A stretch of DNA of 6,513 nucleotides from an uncultured Bacilli bacterium. Lineage in GTDB: Bacteria > Bacillota_I > Bacilli_A > RF39 > UBA660. Positions 1 to 5,542 of the stretch are shown one piece after another (position 1 is the stretch's first letter; each line of letters starts with the position of its first letter). Below the pieces are notes generated by a model. It made no database searches and was not told where the DNA came from. It was given only the letters and a program-made list of their open reading frames with translations. The translations under genes were made by a program, and so were the position numbers. The DNA lies in contig CANQIY010000057.1 of assembly GCA_947624125.1 (NCBI GenBank), forward strand, positions 1 through 6,513, written 5' to 3'.

Positions 1-2
1 TT

Positions 3-95
3 TCTCGGCATAGCAAAAAGTTTAAAAGACTTATTGACCGTGATAAAATTATTGGGCTCTTTCAATTTTATTTAGTGGACATTAAAAGAGACTAG
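3..95 (+). CDS. Possible C-terminal end of an unidentified gene (partial)
   Basis: An open frame enters from the left edge and ends at TAG 93-95. It gives 30 residues ending FQFYLVDIKRD, rich in Lys and Arg. The upstream part lies outside the window and I do not recognise the family. The codons include CGG, CGT and GGG, as real genes here can, but the fragment is too short to prove coding. Its stop codon coincides with the -35 element of the next promoter, so the spacing to the RNase J gene is tight. It could equally be a chance open stretch. Confidence 0.3.
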   Translation, partial: SRHSKKFKRLIDRDKIIGLFQFYLVDIKRD

Positions 96-121
96 ACTTT
101 AGCCCCTTTTTTTGTTATAAT
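93..121 (+). promoter_or_regulatory. Sigma-A-type promoter of the RNase J2-like gene
   Basis: TAGACT (93-98), a 17-nt spacer and TATAAT (116-121), with an extended -10 TG at 113-114. Transcription would begin near 128, leaving a leader of about 33 nt before the TTG start. Confidence 0.6.
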
Positions 122-147
122 GTTTTCAGCGAAGATAACTTTTTAGA

Positions 148-155
148 AAGAGTGA
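148..155 (+). promoter_or_regulatory. Ribosome binding site that decides the TTG start at 161
   Basis: AAGAGTGA matches the downstream half of the Shine-Dalgarno consensus (AAGGAGGTGA) with 5 nt to TTG 161. An in-frame GTG at 152 lies inside this site and has no site of its own. TTG also gives the N-terminus MSKIKIFGLGG typical of RNase J proteins. Confidence 0.65.
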
Positions 156-160
156 TTAAA

Positions 161-1795
161 TTGAGTAAAATTAAGATTTTTGGCTTGGGTGGTCTTGCTG
201 AAAATGGAAAAAATTCTTATGTTGTTGAAATCGATGATGATATTTTTGTATTTGACTGTGGTTTAAAATATGCTAATAGTAATTTATTAGGAATTGATTA
301 TATAATTCCTGATTTTAGTTATTTAGTGAAAAATAAAAAGAAAATAAAAGGTATTTTTATTACTCATGGTCATAGTGAAAATATGGGAAGTATTACAGAT
401 TTAATGAAGGCATTACCTAATGTTAAAATATACGCTACTAAATTTACTAAGTTTGTTTTAGAAGAATATGGTGTTAATAAAAATATTGTTGAAATTAAAC
501 CACATAAAAAATTAATATTTGATAACAATATTTCTATTTTTCCTATTTCAGTTTCCCATAGTATTCCGGATGCTTTAATGTATGTTATTAATTCCAAAGA
601 TGGGGCCATATGTTATACAGGTGATTTTGTTATTGACCCAACTATGCTCGGAGCTTATGACATGGATTTAGGAAAAATTGCCTATATTGGTAAACAGGGT
701 GTTTTATGTTTGATGTGTGAATCTAGTTTTTCAGAAAAAAAAGGACATACATCACCTAATCACCGATTAGAAGAATACTTTAAAGATATTATTAAACATA
801 ATGAAAAAAGAATAATATTTTCAATTCTTCCATACCATTTATATACAATTAATGATATATTTAATGCTGCTCGTAATACGCATCGTAAAATAATTATTAT
901 GGGTAAAAAATTACAAAATGTTGTTAATTTTTCTATCAAAGAAAAGTATTTAGATGTGGAAAATGGTATTATTGGGGATTTATCTAATATTAATGATGAT
1001 AATGCTATTTTATTAGTAAGTGATGAGAGAGCTAATCCTTATGCTAATATTAGTAAAATATTACATGGTTATGATAAATATATTGATTTAAAAAATAGTG
1101 ATACAATTGTATTTGCTGAACCTCGTTATGATAGTAATGAAAAAACATTAGTTAAATTAGAAAATGAATTAGCTAAGTTTGGTTGTAATATTATTAATTT
1201 ACCTAGTGACCATGTTATTTTACATCATCCATCTAGTGAAGATTTAATGTTAATGATAAAACTTATGCAACCTAAATATTATATGCCGGTTAAAGGGGAA
1301 TACCGTTATATGGTTAATAATGCTAATTTAGCTAATCGACTAGGTATACCTGCTAGTAATATTGTTTTAAAACAAAATGGCGAAATAGTTTTATTTGAAA
1401 ATGGTAATTTAGTTAATAATAATGCTAAGATAAAAGTTAATGATGTTTTAATTGATGGGTTATCTAATGAAGATGTTGGTGAATTAGTAATTAAAGATAG
1501 AGAAATGTTATCTGAAAATGGTATTGTTTTAATAAGTGCAACGATTTCTAAAAAAGATAAAGTAATGCTTGTTGGACCTGAAGTTACTACAAGAGGGTTT
1601 ATATATGTTAAAGATTCAAAAGATTTAATTTTAGAAATTAAAAATATATGTGAAGATATTATTAATCATAATATAACTCCTAATTTTGTTGATTATAATA
1701 AAATAAAAGTAGAAATAAGAGAAAAATTAAGTAATTATTTATATGAAGAAACCGAATGTAAACCAATGATTATCGCGGTTGTTCAAGAAGTATAA
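161..1795 (+). CDS. rnjB: RNase J2-like ribonuclease (metallo-beta-lactamase/beta-CASP family), degenerate active site
   Basis: This 544-residue protein has the full RNase J layout: beta-lactamase core, beta-CASP insert (about 200-350), the core resumed, and a C-terminal domain ending KPMIIAVVQEV. RNase J enzymes act in mRNA decay and rRNA processing in the cytoplasm. J1 is the active 5'-3' exonuclease and J2 a weakly active partner. The signature HxHxDH reads HGHSEN here (H69, H71, E73, N74), so the Asp-His pair is lost. H133 (SHSIPD) and D155 (TGDF) remain. The late histidine of PVHGEYR is a lysine (PVKGEYR, K378), and the SGHAS-type motif reads LHHPS (354-358). The RNA-pocket motif TGSQGEP is also not conserved (VSDERANPY, 286-294). 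E-N in motif II and a non-His residue in PVxGEYR are what I recall of Bacillus J2, hence rnjB rather than rnjA. The TTG start is supported by its ribosome binding site. The next gene follows after 38 nt, probably in the same operon. Confidence 0.85.
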   Translation: MSKIKIFGLGGLAENGKNSYVVEIDDDIFVFDCGLKYANSNLLGIDYIIPDFSYLVKNKKKIKGIFITHGHSENMGSITDLMKALPNVKIYATKFTKFVLEEYGVNKNIVEIKPHKKLIFDNNISIFPISVSHSIPDALMYVINSKDGAICYTGDFVIDPTMLGAYDMDLGKIAYIGKQGVLCLMCESSFSEKKGHTSPNHRLEEYFKDIIKHNEKRIIFSILPYHLYTINDIFNAARNTHRKIIIMGKKLQNVVNFSIKEKYLDVENGIIGDLSNINDDNAILLVSDERANPYANISKILHGYDKYIDLKNSDTIVFAEPRYDSNEKTLVKLENELAKFGCNIINLPSDHVILHHPSSEDLMLMIKLMQPKYYMPVKGEYRYMVNNANLANRLGIPASNIVLKQNGEIVLFENGNLVNNNAKIKVNDVLIDGLSNEDVGELVIKDREMLSENGIVLISATISKKDKVMLVGPEVTTRGFIYVKDSKDLILEIKNICEDIINHNITPNFVDYNKIKVEIREKLSNYLYEETECKPMIIAVVQEV

Positions 1796-1833
1796 CAATT
1801 AAAAAATTGCCTATAATAACTTTAGGTGAGAAA

Positions 1834-2274
1834 ATGAAAAAGAAGAAAAATGAAAATATTGAATTCTTAAATTATATTTATAAGAATGCAGAAATGGGTG
1901 TTATAGGTATTGATGATGTTATTACTAAAGTTGATGATGAAAAGTTTATTAAATTATTAAAAATTCAAAGAGAAGAATATAAAACTTGTGAGAATGAAGC
2001 TCTTAATATTTTGAAAAAGTATGGTCAAAGTAATGAAAGTGTTGGCACAATGGCTAAAGTTAGTTCAAAAGTTATGGCGGAGATGGAATTATTAAAAGAT
2101 AATAGTGTTAATACGGTGGCTAAGATGATGATGGAAGGAACTAATAAAGGAATTATTGAAATTACTGAAAAGATTAATGCTTATGACAGTAATGATGCAG
2201 AAGTAGTTGTTTTAGCTGGCAAATTAAAAGCAACTTTAGAAAAAAATATTGATGATTTAAAAAAATATTTATAA
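1834..2274 (+). CDS. Small alpha-helical bundle protein, conserved hypothetical (ferritin-like/DUF2383 type)
   Basis: The 146-residue protein appears almost entirely helical. A Lys-rich N-terminus (MKKKKNENIEF) is followed by about four amphipathic helices separated by short turns, with no membrane span, signal peptide or cysteine cluster. It has the look of the small four-helix-bundle hypothetical proteins of Firmicutes (MxKKxNExxxFLxYIYxNAEMG start, MMxEGTxxGIIEITxKI near residues 91-106). These are sometimes grouped with the ferritin-like DUF2383 superfamily. I see no clear di-iron ExxH pairs, so an oxidase role is not supported. The start ATG 1834 has AGGTGAG (1824-1830) just upstream. 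An in-frame TTG at 1807 has no ribosome binding site. It lies 38 nt after the RNase J2-like gene with no promoter or terminator between, so they are probably co-transcribed. The molecular function is unknown. Confidence 0.7.
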   Translation: MKKKKNENIEFLNYIYKNAEMGVIGIDDVITKVDDEKFIKLLKIQREEYKTCENEALNILKKYGQSNESVGTMAKVSSKVMAEMELLKDNSVNTVAKMMMEGTNKGIIEITEKINAYDSNDAEVVVLAGKLKATLEKNIDDLKKYL

Positions 2275-2300
2275 AATTTAACCAATAGTACGATATTTTA

Positions 2301-2330
2301 TTGACATTTAGCCATAAATTATATTATACT
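2301..2330 (+). promoter_or_regulatory. Promoter of tRNA-Asn
   Basis: TTGACA (2301-2306, perfect), an 18-nt spacer and TATACT (2325-2330), ending 11 nt before the tRNA. A perfect 9-bp inverted repeat (2282-2290 / 2327-2335) brackets it. Confidence 0.7.
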
Positions 2331-2341
2331 ATTGGAGTAAT

Positions 2342-2417
2342 GCCCGATTAGCTCAGTCGGTAGAGCGCACGGCTGTTAACCGTTAGGTCGTAGGTTCGAG
2401 TCCTACATCGGGCGCCA
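2342..2417 (+). tRNA. tRNA-Asn (anticodon GTT), CCA encoded
   Basis: The cloverleaf is complete. Acceptor stem GCCCGAT/ATCGGGC, D stem GCTC/GAGC, anticodon loop CTGTTAA with GTT at 2375-2377, T arm GTAGG-TTCGAGT-CCTAC, discriminator G (2414, usual for tRNA-Asn) and an encoded CCA (2415-2417). The outermost anticodon-stem pair (27-43) is a C/T mismatch. It has its own promoter and terminator, so it is a single-gene unit. Confidence 0.96.
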
Positions 2418-2428
2418 TTTAGAATAGT

Positions 2429-2455
2429 AAGAGTACCAGTTAGGTACTCTTTTTC
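2429..2455 (+). terminator. Rho-independent terminator of tRNA-Asn
   Basis: Nine-bp stem AAGAGTACC (2429-2437) / GGTACTCTT (2443-2451), 5-nt loop AGTTA, followed by a T run. Confidence 0.85.
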
Positions 2456-2503
2456 TATAAATGTTAAAAATAAATTCTTATTTGCAAAAAACAGTAAAAT
2501 TGC

Positions 2504-2533
2504 AAAGTTTTGCAAATGCACTAGCAAAACTTT
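2504..2533. repeat. Perfect 10-bp inverted repeat in the non-coding stretch 2456-2672
   Basis: AAAGTTTTGC (2504-2513) pairs with GCAAAACTTT (2524-2533) across a 10-nt loop. It overlaps a second dyad, TTGCAAA-GT-TTTGCAA (2500-2515), and a further TTTGCAAA lies about 20 nt upstream. T-rich DNA follows. It could be an operator or a weak terminator, or chance in AT-rich sequence. Apart from this and the promoter at 2612, I see nothing in the stretch. Confidence 0.35.
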
Positions 2534-2611
2534 ATTTAAATTTTTTATTTTTTTTAATATTTTATAAAGTAAATTATAACAATTTTTTAACACCAAAGAA
2601 AAATAGCAAAA

Positions 2612-2640
2612 TTGACTTTTAATTTAGCATGATTTATACT
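2612..2640 (+). promoter_or_regulatory. Promoter of the CmpB-like membrane protein gene
   Basis: TTGACT (2612-2617), a 17-nt spacer and TATACT (2635-2640), with the start codon 33 nt downstream of the -10. This is near consensus and well placed. Confidence 0.72.
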
Positions 2641-2661
2641 AAATATAACTAATAAAATTAT

Positions 2662-2670
2662 AGGGTGATA
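2662..2670 (+). promoter_or_regulatory. Ribosome binding site fixing the TTG start at 2673
   Basis: AGGGTGATA matches the AGGAGGTGA consensus and sits right before AA-TTG. No in-frame ATG lies nearby upstream, and TTG yields MKKLKF, a typical N-terminus. Confidence 0.65.
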
Positions 2671-2672
2671 AA

Positions 2673-3302
2673 TTGAAAAAATTAAAATTTAATGATATTT
2701 TTTATATTTTTATTATTTGTAGTGTTTTAGGTTGGGTAATTGAAGGAATTTGGACTTTAGTAAAAAAAGGGGTTTTAATTAACCATTCAGCTTTAGTTAT
2801 CGGTCCTTTTAATTTAATATATGGAGTAAGTGCTGTTTTACTTTCTTTAGTATTATGTGATGCCAAAAATAAACCAGCCTGGCAAATATTCTTAATTAGT
2901 TTAGTAAGTTGTACTGTTGTTGAATATTTCATGAGTGTCTTTACAGAAATGTATTTAGGTTTTAAAACTTGGGATTATTCTAAGAAATTTTTAAATATTA
3001 ATGGGCGTGTTTCCTTAATGTATTCTTTATTTTGGGGAATATTAGGTTTATTATGGGTCAAATATTTTTATCCTTTTATAATGAAAATAATAAGAAAAAT
3101 TGAAGCTCAAACTGGTTATATTTTAATTGGTATAATAATTATCTTTTTGCTAATTGATACCATTATTACTTTTAGCGCTATTGAAAGAGCTAAATTATGT
3201 GATAAAGGTTTACCACCCCAAAATAATTATGAAAAATTTTTAGATAAACATTTTAATAGTTCTTATCTTCGAAATATGTTTAATAATAATTGGTTAAATT
3301 AA
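2673..3302 (+). CDS. Membrane protein of the 'putative ABC transporter permease' family (CmpB-like, PF06541)
   Basis: The 209-residue polytopic protein has about five membrane spans (roughly 9-30, 40-62, 69-91, 112-136 and 147-169) and a polar C-terminal tail. Family hallmarks are visible: GWVIEG in the first span (20-25), a GPFNLIYG loop (44-51), VVEYF in the third span, the WDYS motif (100-103), and LNINGR just before the fourth span. Databases call this family a putative ABC permease (ABC_trans_CmpB), but no transport substrate is established as far as I know. No ATPase partner gene is adjacent, so an ABC role is not supported by context. It has its own promoter and a shared terminator, so it is probably a single-gene transcript. 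Start TTG 2673 is fixed by a strong ribosome binding site. Trp codons are all TGG. Confidence 0.8.
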   Translation: MKKLKFNDIFYIFIICSVLGWVIEGIWTLVKKGVLINHSALVIGPFNLIYGVSAVLLSLVLCDAKNKPAWQIFLISLVSCTVVEYFMSVFTEMYLGFKTWDYSKKFLNINGRVSLMYSLFWGILGLLWVKYFYPFIMKIIRKIEAQTGYILIGIIIIFLLIDTIITFSAIERAKLCDKGLPPQNNYEKFLDKHFNSSYLRNMFNNNWLN

Positions 3303-3328
3303 AAAGGAAGTTTTAAATGCTTCCTTTT
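3302..3328. terminator. Bidirectional terminator between convergent genes
   Basis: Stem AAAAGGAAG (3302-3310) / CTTCCTTTT (3320-3328) with a 9-nt loop. The flanking A and T runs give a U tract on either strand. The plus-strand gene ends at its first base. On the minus strand the last codons form one arm and the TAA stop (3313-3315) lies in the loop. Confidence 0.75.
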
Positions 3329-3906
3329 AATAATTTATTAGCAGTTCTTATTCTTGCTTTACCTACTGTTTCTAGGTCATAAGAATAATTTTCAGGTACA
3401 ATTTCTTTGATATTAAAAATTTCTTTTAAATAATTAACCATGTTTATATATTCTTTTATAGCTTCTTCATAATTTTTGTCTTTAATTAGTTTAAAACATG
3501 GTAATAAGAAATTTTTTAATAAATTAAGACTTAAAGAATAATTATCTTTGGCATTATATATTTTTTGACTAATAATTGGTCCGATATAATCATATTCAAT
3601 TAAAAGTGGTAAATAATTGATATTAAGTTTTAAATATTTATCCCGAAAATTGCGAAGAGTTGTAAGTAATTCACAATTATCGTCATATCCTAAAATATTA
3701 CATATAATAGTGGTAATATAACAACCAGCTGGAGTATAAGTACCTGTTTTAATTCCTTTGCTTGGGTCATTAATATAATTGTAACAAGATATGTCTGTAA
3801 GTTCAAAATAATTACCTCTTTTTTTACAATAATAACGATTTTTAGAAGTATAACGTTCTTTATTACTTGTATCTAACCAAGCACAAGTTCCACAATAATT
3901 CGCCAT
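3313..3906 (-). CDS. Four-cysteine (zinc-type) CFI-box-like protein, function unknown
   Basis: This 197-residue soluble protein has three visible parts. Residues 1-45 hold C5-x2-C8 ... C27 ... C41, spaced like a small zinc-binding module. Residues 60-92 hold GCYITT, a conserved-looking C69 and C78, and LRNFRDKYL. This matches the 'CFI-box' domain pattern (CFITTxxC ... LTTLRxFRDxYL). The rest is helical and includes YDYIGPIISQKI (106-117), also typical of that family. I know no biochemical role for CFI-box proteins. Start ATG 3906-3904 has AAGGGGG (3920-3914) 7 nt upstream and a consensus promoter before it. It is transcribed divergently from the AAA+ gene, with about 92 bp between start codons, so the pair may share control. 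The terminator arm is built into its last codons. The domain assignment is from memory of the motif. Confidence 0.65.
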   Translation of the reverse strand: MANYCGTCAWLDTSNKERYTSKNRYYCKKRGNYFELTDISCYNYINDPSKGIKTGTYTPAGCYITTIICNILGYDDNCELLTTLRNFRDKYLKLNINYLPLLIEYDYIGPIISQKIYNAKDNYSLSLNLLKNFLLPCFKLIKDKNYEEAIKEYINMVNYLKEIFNIKEIVPENYSYDLETVGKARIRTANKLLKGSI

Positions 3907-3935
3907 TAAAATTCCCCCTTAACAAGTTAAAAGAT

Positions 3936-3963
3936 ATTATAAACTATTTTTATTTTTTGTCAA
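3936..3963 (-). promoter_or_regulatory. Consensus promoter of the CFI-box-like gene (minus strand)
   Basis: Read on the minus strand: TTGACA (3963-3958), a 16-nt spacer and TATAAT (3941-3936). Both hexamers are perfect. The -35 abuts the plus-strand -10 region, so polymerase binding on the two strands should interfere. Confidence 0.75.
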
Positions 3964-3984
3964 GTATGGTATACTTAAGCTTAA
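3962..3984. repeat. Two adjacent dyads in the divergent promoter region (candidate operator)
   Basis: AAGTAT-GGT-ATACTT (3962-3976) is a perfect 6-bp inverted repeat covering the plus-strand -10. TTAAGCTTAA (3975-3984) is a perfect 10-bp palindrome at the likely transcription start. Their position would let one regulator block both genes. No regulator family is recognised. Confidence 0.4.
3967..3975 (+). promoter_or_regulatory. Extended -10 promoter of the AAA+ ATPase gene
   Basis: TGG-TATACT (TG at 3967-3968, TATACT 3970-3975) with only a weak -35 (TTTTTA, 3947-3952). The start codon is 24 nt downstream of the -10. Confidence 0.55.
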
Positions 3985-3998
3985 AGAGGAGAAATGTT

Positions 3999-4919
3999 AT
4001 GGATAGTGATTTTTTGTCTTTAATTGATGTTTATGGTGAAGATTTAACCAAAAAAGAATATATTACTAATCCGGCCATTGCCAGAGATGAAGAAATAAAG
4101 CAATGTATTTTAACCCTTTTGACACCGGAAAAAAGTGCGCTTTTAGTTGGTAAAGCAGGAATTGGTAAAACCGCAATTGTCGAAGGACTTGCCTATCATA
4201 TTCAAAAAAATCTTGTTCCCGATGCCTTAAAGGGTTGGACTATTATAAAAATGAATGTTTCAAGTTTAATTGGAACAACTAATAATGAAATCGATAGTCA
4301 TAGTAAATTAGATGTTATCGTAAGAGAAATAGCAGCTAGGGAAAAAACAATTCTTTTTATCGATGAAACACATCTTTTAGTAAGTCGAAGTGGGGGAGCT
4401 GATTTTGCCAATTTGTTAAAACCTAGCTTAGATAGAGGGCTTATCAAAATGATAGGAGCTACAACCCAAGAAGAATATGAAAATTATATTTTAAGAGACC
4501 GGGCTTTTTTAAGGAGATTTCAAAAAATTGAAGTTTTAGAAACCGATAAAGAGAATACTATTAAAATCTTAATGGGAACAATTCCTAAGTTGGAAAAACA
4601 AATTGGGGTTAAACTTAATTATCAACCATTTGAAATTGAAAAATTTATGCGTTTTATTGTTGAAATGACTGATGAGTATAAAAGAATTTATGAAATTGCT
4701 AGTCGTTATCCAGATATTTGTTTAACTATTGTGGCTAATGCTTTCACTTATTGTTTGTACGATAATGAAAAAATTGTCACAACAAAACATTTTTATAAGG
4801 CAATATGCAATACGAAAAGCGTTTATGAAGATGTAAAAGTAAAGGAAAAAGAACGTTTTAAACAAGAATTTGCTGATTATATTACAAGAGAAAACGTGAA
4901 TTTAGCTGACATAGGTTAA
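3999..4919 (+). CDS. Solo Clp-type AAA+ ATPase (equivalent to the D1 ring of ClpB/ClpC)
   Basis: At 306 residues this protein corresponds only to the first nucleotide-binding domain of ClpA/B/C unfoldases. It has no N domain, middle coiled coil, second ring or ClpP-binding loop. In order: YGEDLT (12-17) and RDEEI (29-33), the Clp D1 lead-in; Walker A GKAGIGKT (51-58) followed by AIVEGLA; Walker B ILFIDE (118-123); LLKPSLDRG (139-147); sensor-1 region IGATTQEEY (152-160); arginine fingers R172-R173 in FLRRF; and a small C-terminal helical domain with YPDICL in the place of the Clp FLPDKAI motif. ATP binding and hydrolysis residues are intact. The pore-loop motif GxKYRGEFEER reads TTNNEIDSHSK (93-103), so the substrate-gripping tyrosine is missing. 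The second pore loop region is also shortened. A threading unfoldase role is therefore doubtful; a regulatory or scaffold ATPase is possible. ATG 3999 follows AGAGGAG (3985-3991). The frame opens further upstream, but that part precedes the promoter. It is divergent from the CFI-box-like gene. Confidence 0.8.
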   Translation: MDSDFLSLIDVYGEDLTKKEYITNPAIARDEEIKQCILTLLTPEKSALLVGKAGIGKTAIVEGLAYHIQKNLVPDALKGWTIIKMNVSSLIGTTNNEIDSHSKLDVIVREIAAREKTILFIDETHLLVSRSGGADFANLLKPSLDRGLIKMIGATTQEEYENYILRDRAFLRRFQKIEVLETDKENTIKILMGTIPKLEKQIGVKLNYQPFEIEKFMRFIVEMTDEYKRIYEIASRYPDICLTIVANAFTYCLYDNEKIVTTKHFYKAICNTKSVYEDVKVKEKERFKQEFADYITRENVNLADIG

Positions 4920-4935
4920 AAAATTAATCTTTTTG

Positions 4936-4964
4936 TTGCATTTTTACTATTTTTTTGCTATCAT
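4936..4964 (+). promoter_or_regulatory. Promoter of tRNA-His
   Basis: TTGCAT (4936-4941), a 17-nt spacer and TATCAT (4959-4964), with an extended -10 TG at 4956-4957. No terminator hairpin is visible between the AAA+ gene and this site, so read-through from the ATPase gene is also possible. Confidence 0.5.
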
Positions 4965-4978
4965 GTTAGGTGGGTTCT

Positions 4979-5055
4979 GGTGGAATTGGTGAAGTGGTTA
5001 ACACGCCGGATTGTGGCTCCGGTATGCAAGAGTTCGATCCTCTTATTCCACCCCA
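4979..5055 (+). tRNA. tRNA-His (anticodon GTG), G-1 and CCA encoded
   Basis: The eight-pair acceptor stem characteristic of tRNA-His is present. G-1 (4979) pairs with C73 (5052), followed by GTGGAAT / ATTCCAC. The anticodon arm is CCGGA-TTGTGGC-TCCGG with GTG at 5013-5015. The T arm is AAGAG-TTCGATC-CTCTT, and CCA is encoded at 5053-5055. The G-1:C73 pair is the known identity element for histidyl-tRNA synthetase. The sequence downstream is decayed accessory DNA. Confidence 0.95.
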
Positions 5056-5090
5056 TTGGGAATTTTGCTCGAAATTTTCGAGTTAAGATA

Positions 5091-5122
5091 AAAAACTAAT
5101 CTAGAAATGGATTAGTTTTTTT
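5091..5122 (+). terminator. Rho-independent terminator of tRNA-His
   Basis: Stem AAAAACTAATC (5091-5101) / GATTAGTTTTT (5110-5120), 8-nt loop, T run to 5122. A small dyad CTCGAAA-T-TTTCGAG (5068-5082) precedes it. Confidence 0.85.
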
Positions 5123-5152
5123 GTAATTAAAACTATCTACTTAAAAAAATGA

Positions 5153-5380
5153 AAAAGTGGTAATATTCTTAAGAAAGAACAATTGCAAAAAGAAATTAAA
5201 TTTATATGCTATTTTGCTAATACAAAATCTAGAGGATAGTATTAGACATATTGATAAAACTAACTTAATTTATATTGAGTCACATAGAATATTAATTAAT
5301 AATACTACATACTTGCTTTTAATTACTTTAATGAAATAGTTATTGAAAACTTATCTAATAAGGTAATTGACAAATTTTAA
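5153..5380 (+). pseudogene. Decayed coding remnant, LytTR-like DNA-binding domain (two frameshifts)
   Basis: Three overlapping open pieces can be joined. 5153-5239 ends EIKFICYFANTKSRG. 5235-5305 reads DSIRHIDKTNLIYIESHR. 5303-5380 holds FNYFNEIVIENLSNK and ends at TAA. The first and third are in the same frame and the middle one is shifted, as expected from two compensating indels in one gene. The block 'N/FxTKSG-RHID-x-IIYIES-HR' recalls the start of LytTR domains of response regulators (IxxxDIxYIES). There is no receiver domain and no proper start codon, and the C-terminal LytTR strand is missing, so a functional product is unlikely. The family match is from memory and weak. A single-frame reading, GTG 5157 to TAG 5339 (60 aa), is possible but lacks a ribosome binding site. 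Confidence 0.35.
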
Positions 5381-5396
5381 AAAAAGATATTATATA
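5367..5396 (+). promoter_or_regulatory. Promoter of the leader-peptide transcript
   Basis: TTGACA (5367-5372, perfect), an 18-nt spacer and TATATA (5391-5396). It overlaps the last codons of the LytTR-like remnant. Transcription would begin about 35-40 nt before the leader ATG. Confidence 0.55.
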
Positions 5397-5441
5397 AAGT
5401 CAATGAAAAAGGTATCTCTCTAGAAATGAAAGGAGAATTAT

Positions 5442-5522
5442 ATGCATTATAAACATAGTGTTCATTATTTTGAGAAGTCAGTAGTATTAGACTTTATTAA
5501 ATACTATTGGCTTTTTTTGTGA
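5442..5522 (+). CDS. Candidate 26-residue leader peptide of an attenuator
   Basis: AGGAG (5431-5435) lies 6 nt before ATG 5442, a strong initiation site. The peptide begins MHYKHSVHYFEK, with His at positions 2, 5 and 8 and many aromatic residues, and ends at TGA 5520-5522. Codons 12-16 form the left arm of the terminator at 5475-5518, and the T run codes for the last residues. A promoter lies just upstream. The second ribosome binding site (AAAGGAG, 5522-5528) overlaps the stop codon. This is the layout of ribosome-controlled attenuators of amino-acid or antibiotic-response genes, where a stalled ribosome keeps the terminator from folding. The inducer is unknown. I do not recognise the peptide, and the downstream gene is not intact. 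Confidence 0.45.
   Translation: MHYKHSVHYFEKSVVLDFIKYYWLFL
5475..5518 (+). terminator. Intrinsic terminator overlapping the leader ORF (attenuator)
   Basis: Fourteen-bp stem AAGTCAGTAGTATT (5475-5488) / AATACTATTGGCTT (5500-5513) with two G-U pairs, 11-nt loop and a T7 tract (5512-5518). I find no clear antiterminator arm in 5403-5474. Confidence 0.75.
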
Positions 5523-5542
5523 AAGGAGTTAAAAGATTATTA

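Noticed and set aside
54..113. Possible terminator: GGGCT (54-58) with AGCCC (101-105) followed by T7
   Set aside because: The stem is only 5 bp around a loop of more than 40 nt, and the T run lies inside the promoter spacer of the next gene.
2282..2335. Perfect 9-bp inverted repeat bracketing the tRNA-Asn promoter
   Set aside because: Several such pairs are expected by chance in a 6.5-kb AT-rich window and the right half is partly the -10 itself. It is noted in the promoter entry only.
2348..2596. Minus-strand open frame antisense to tRNA-Asn ending GARCRTRTYDLTVNSRALYRLS
   Set aside because: This peptide is the well-known false translation of the reverse strand of a tRNA gene. The rest crosses the terminator and AT-rich spacer.
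3867..3998. Upstream in-frame extension of the AAA+ protein
   Set aside because: It would begin inside the divergent gene and run through the promoter. The Clp-like sequence and the ribosome binding site both fit ATG 3999.
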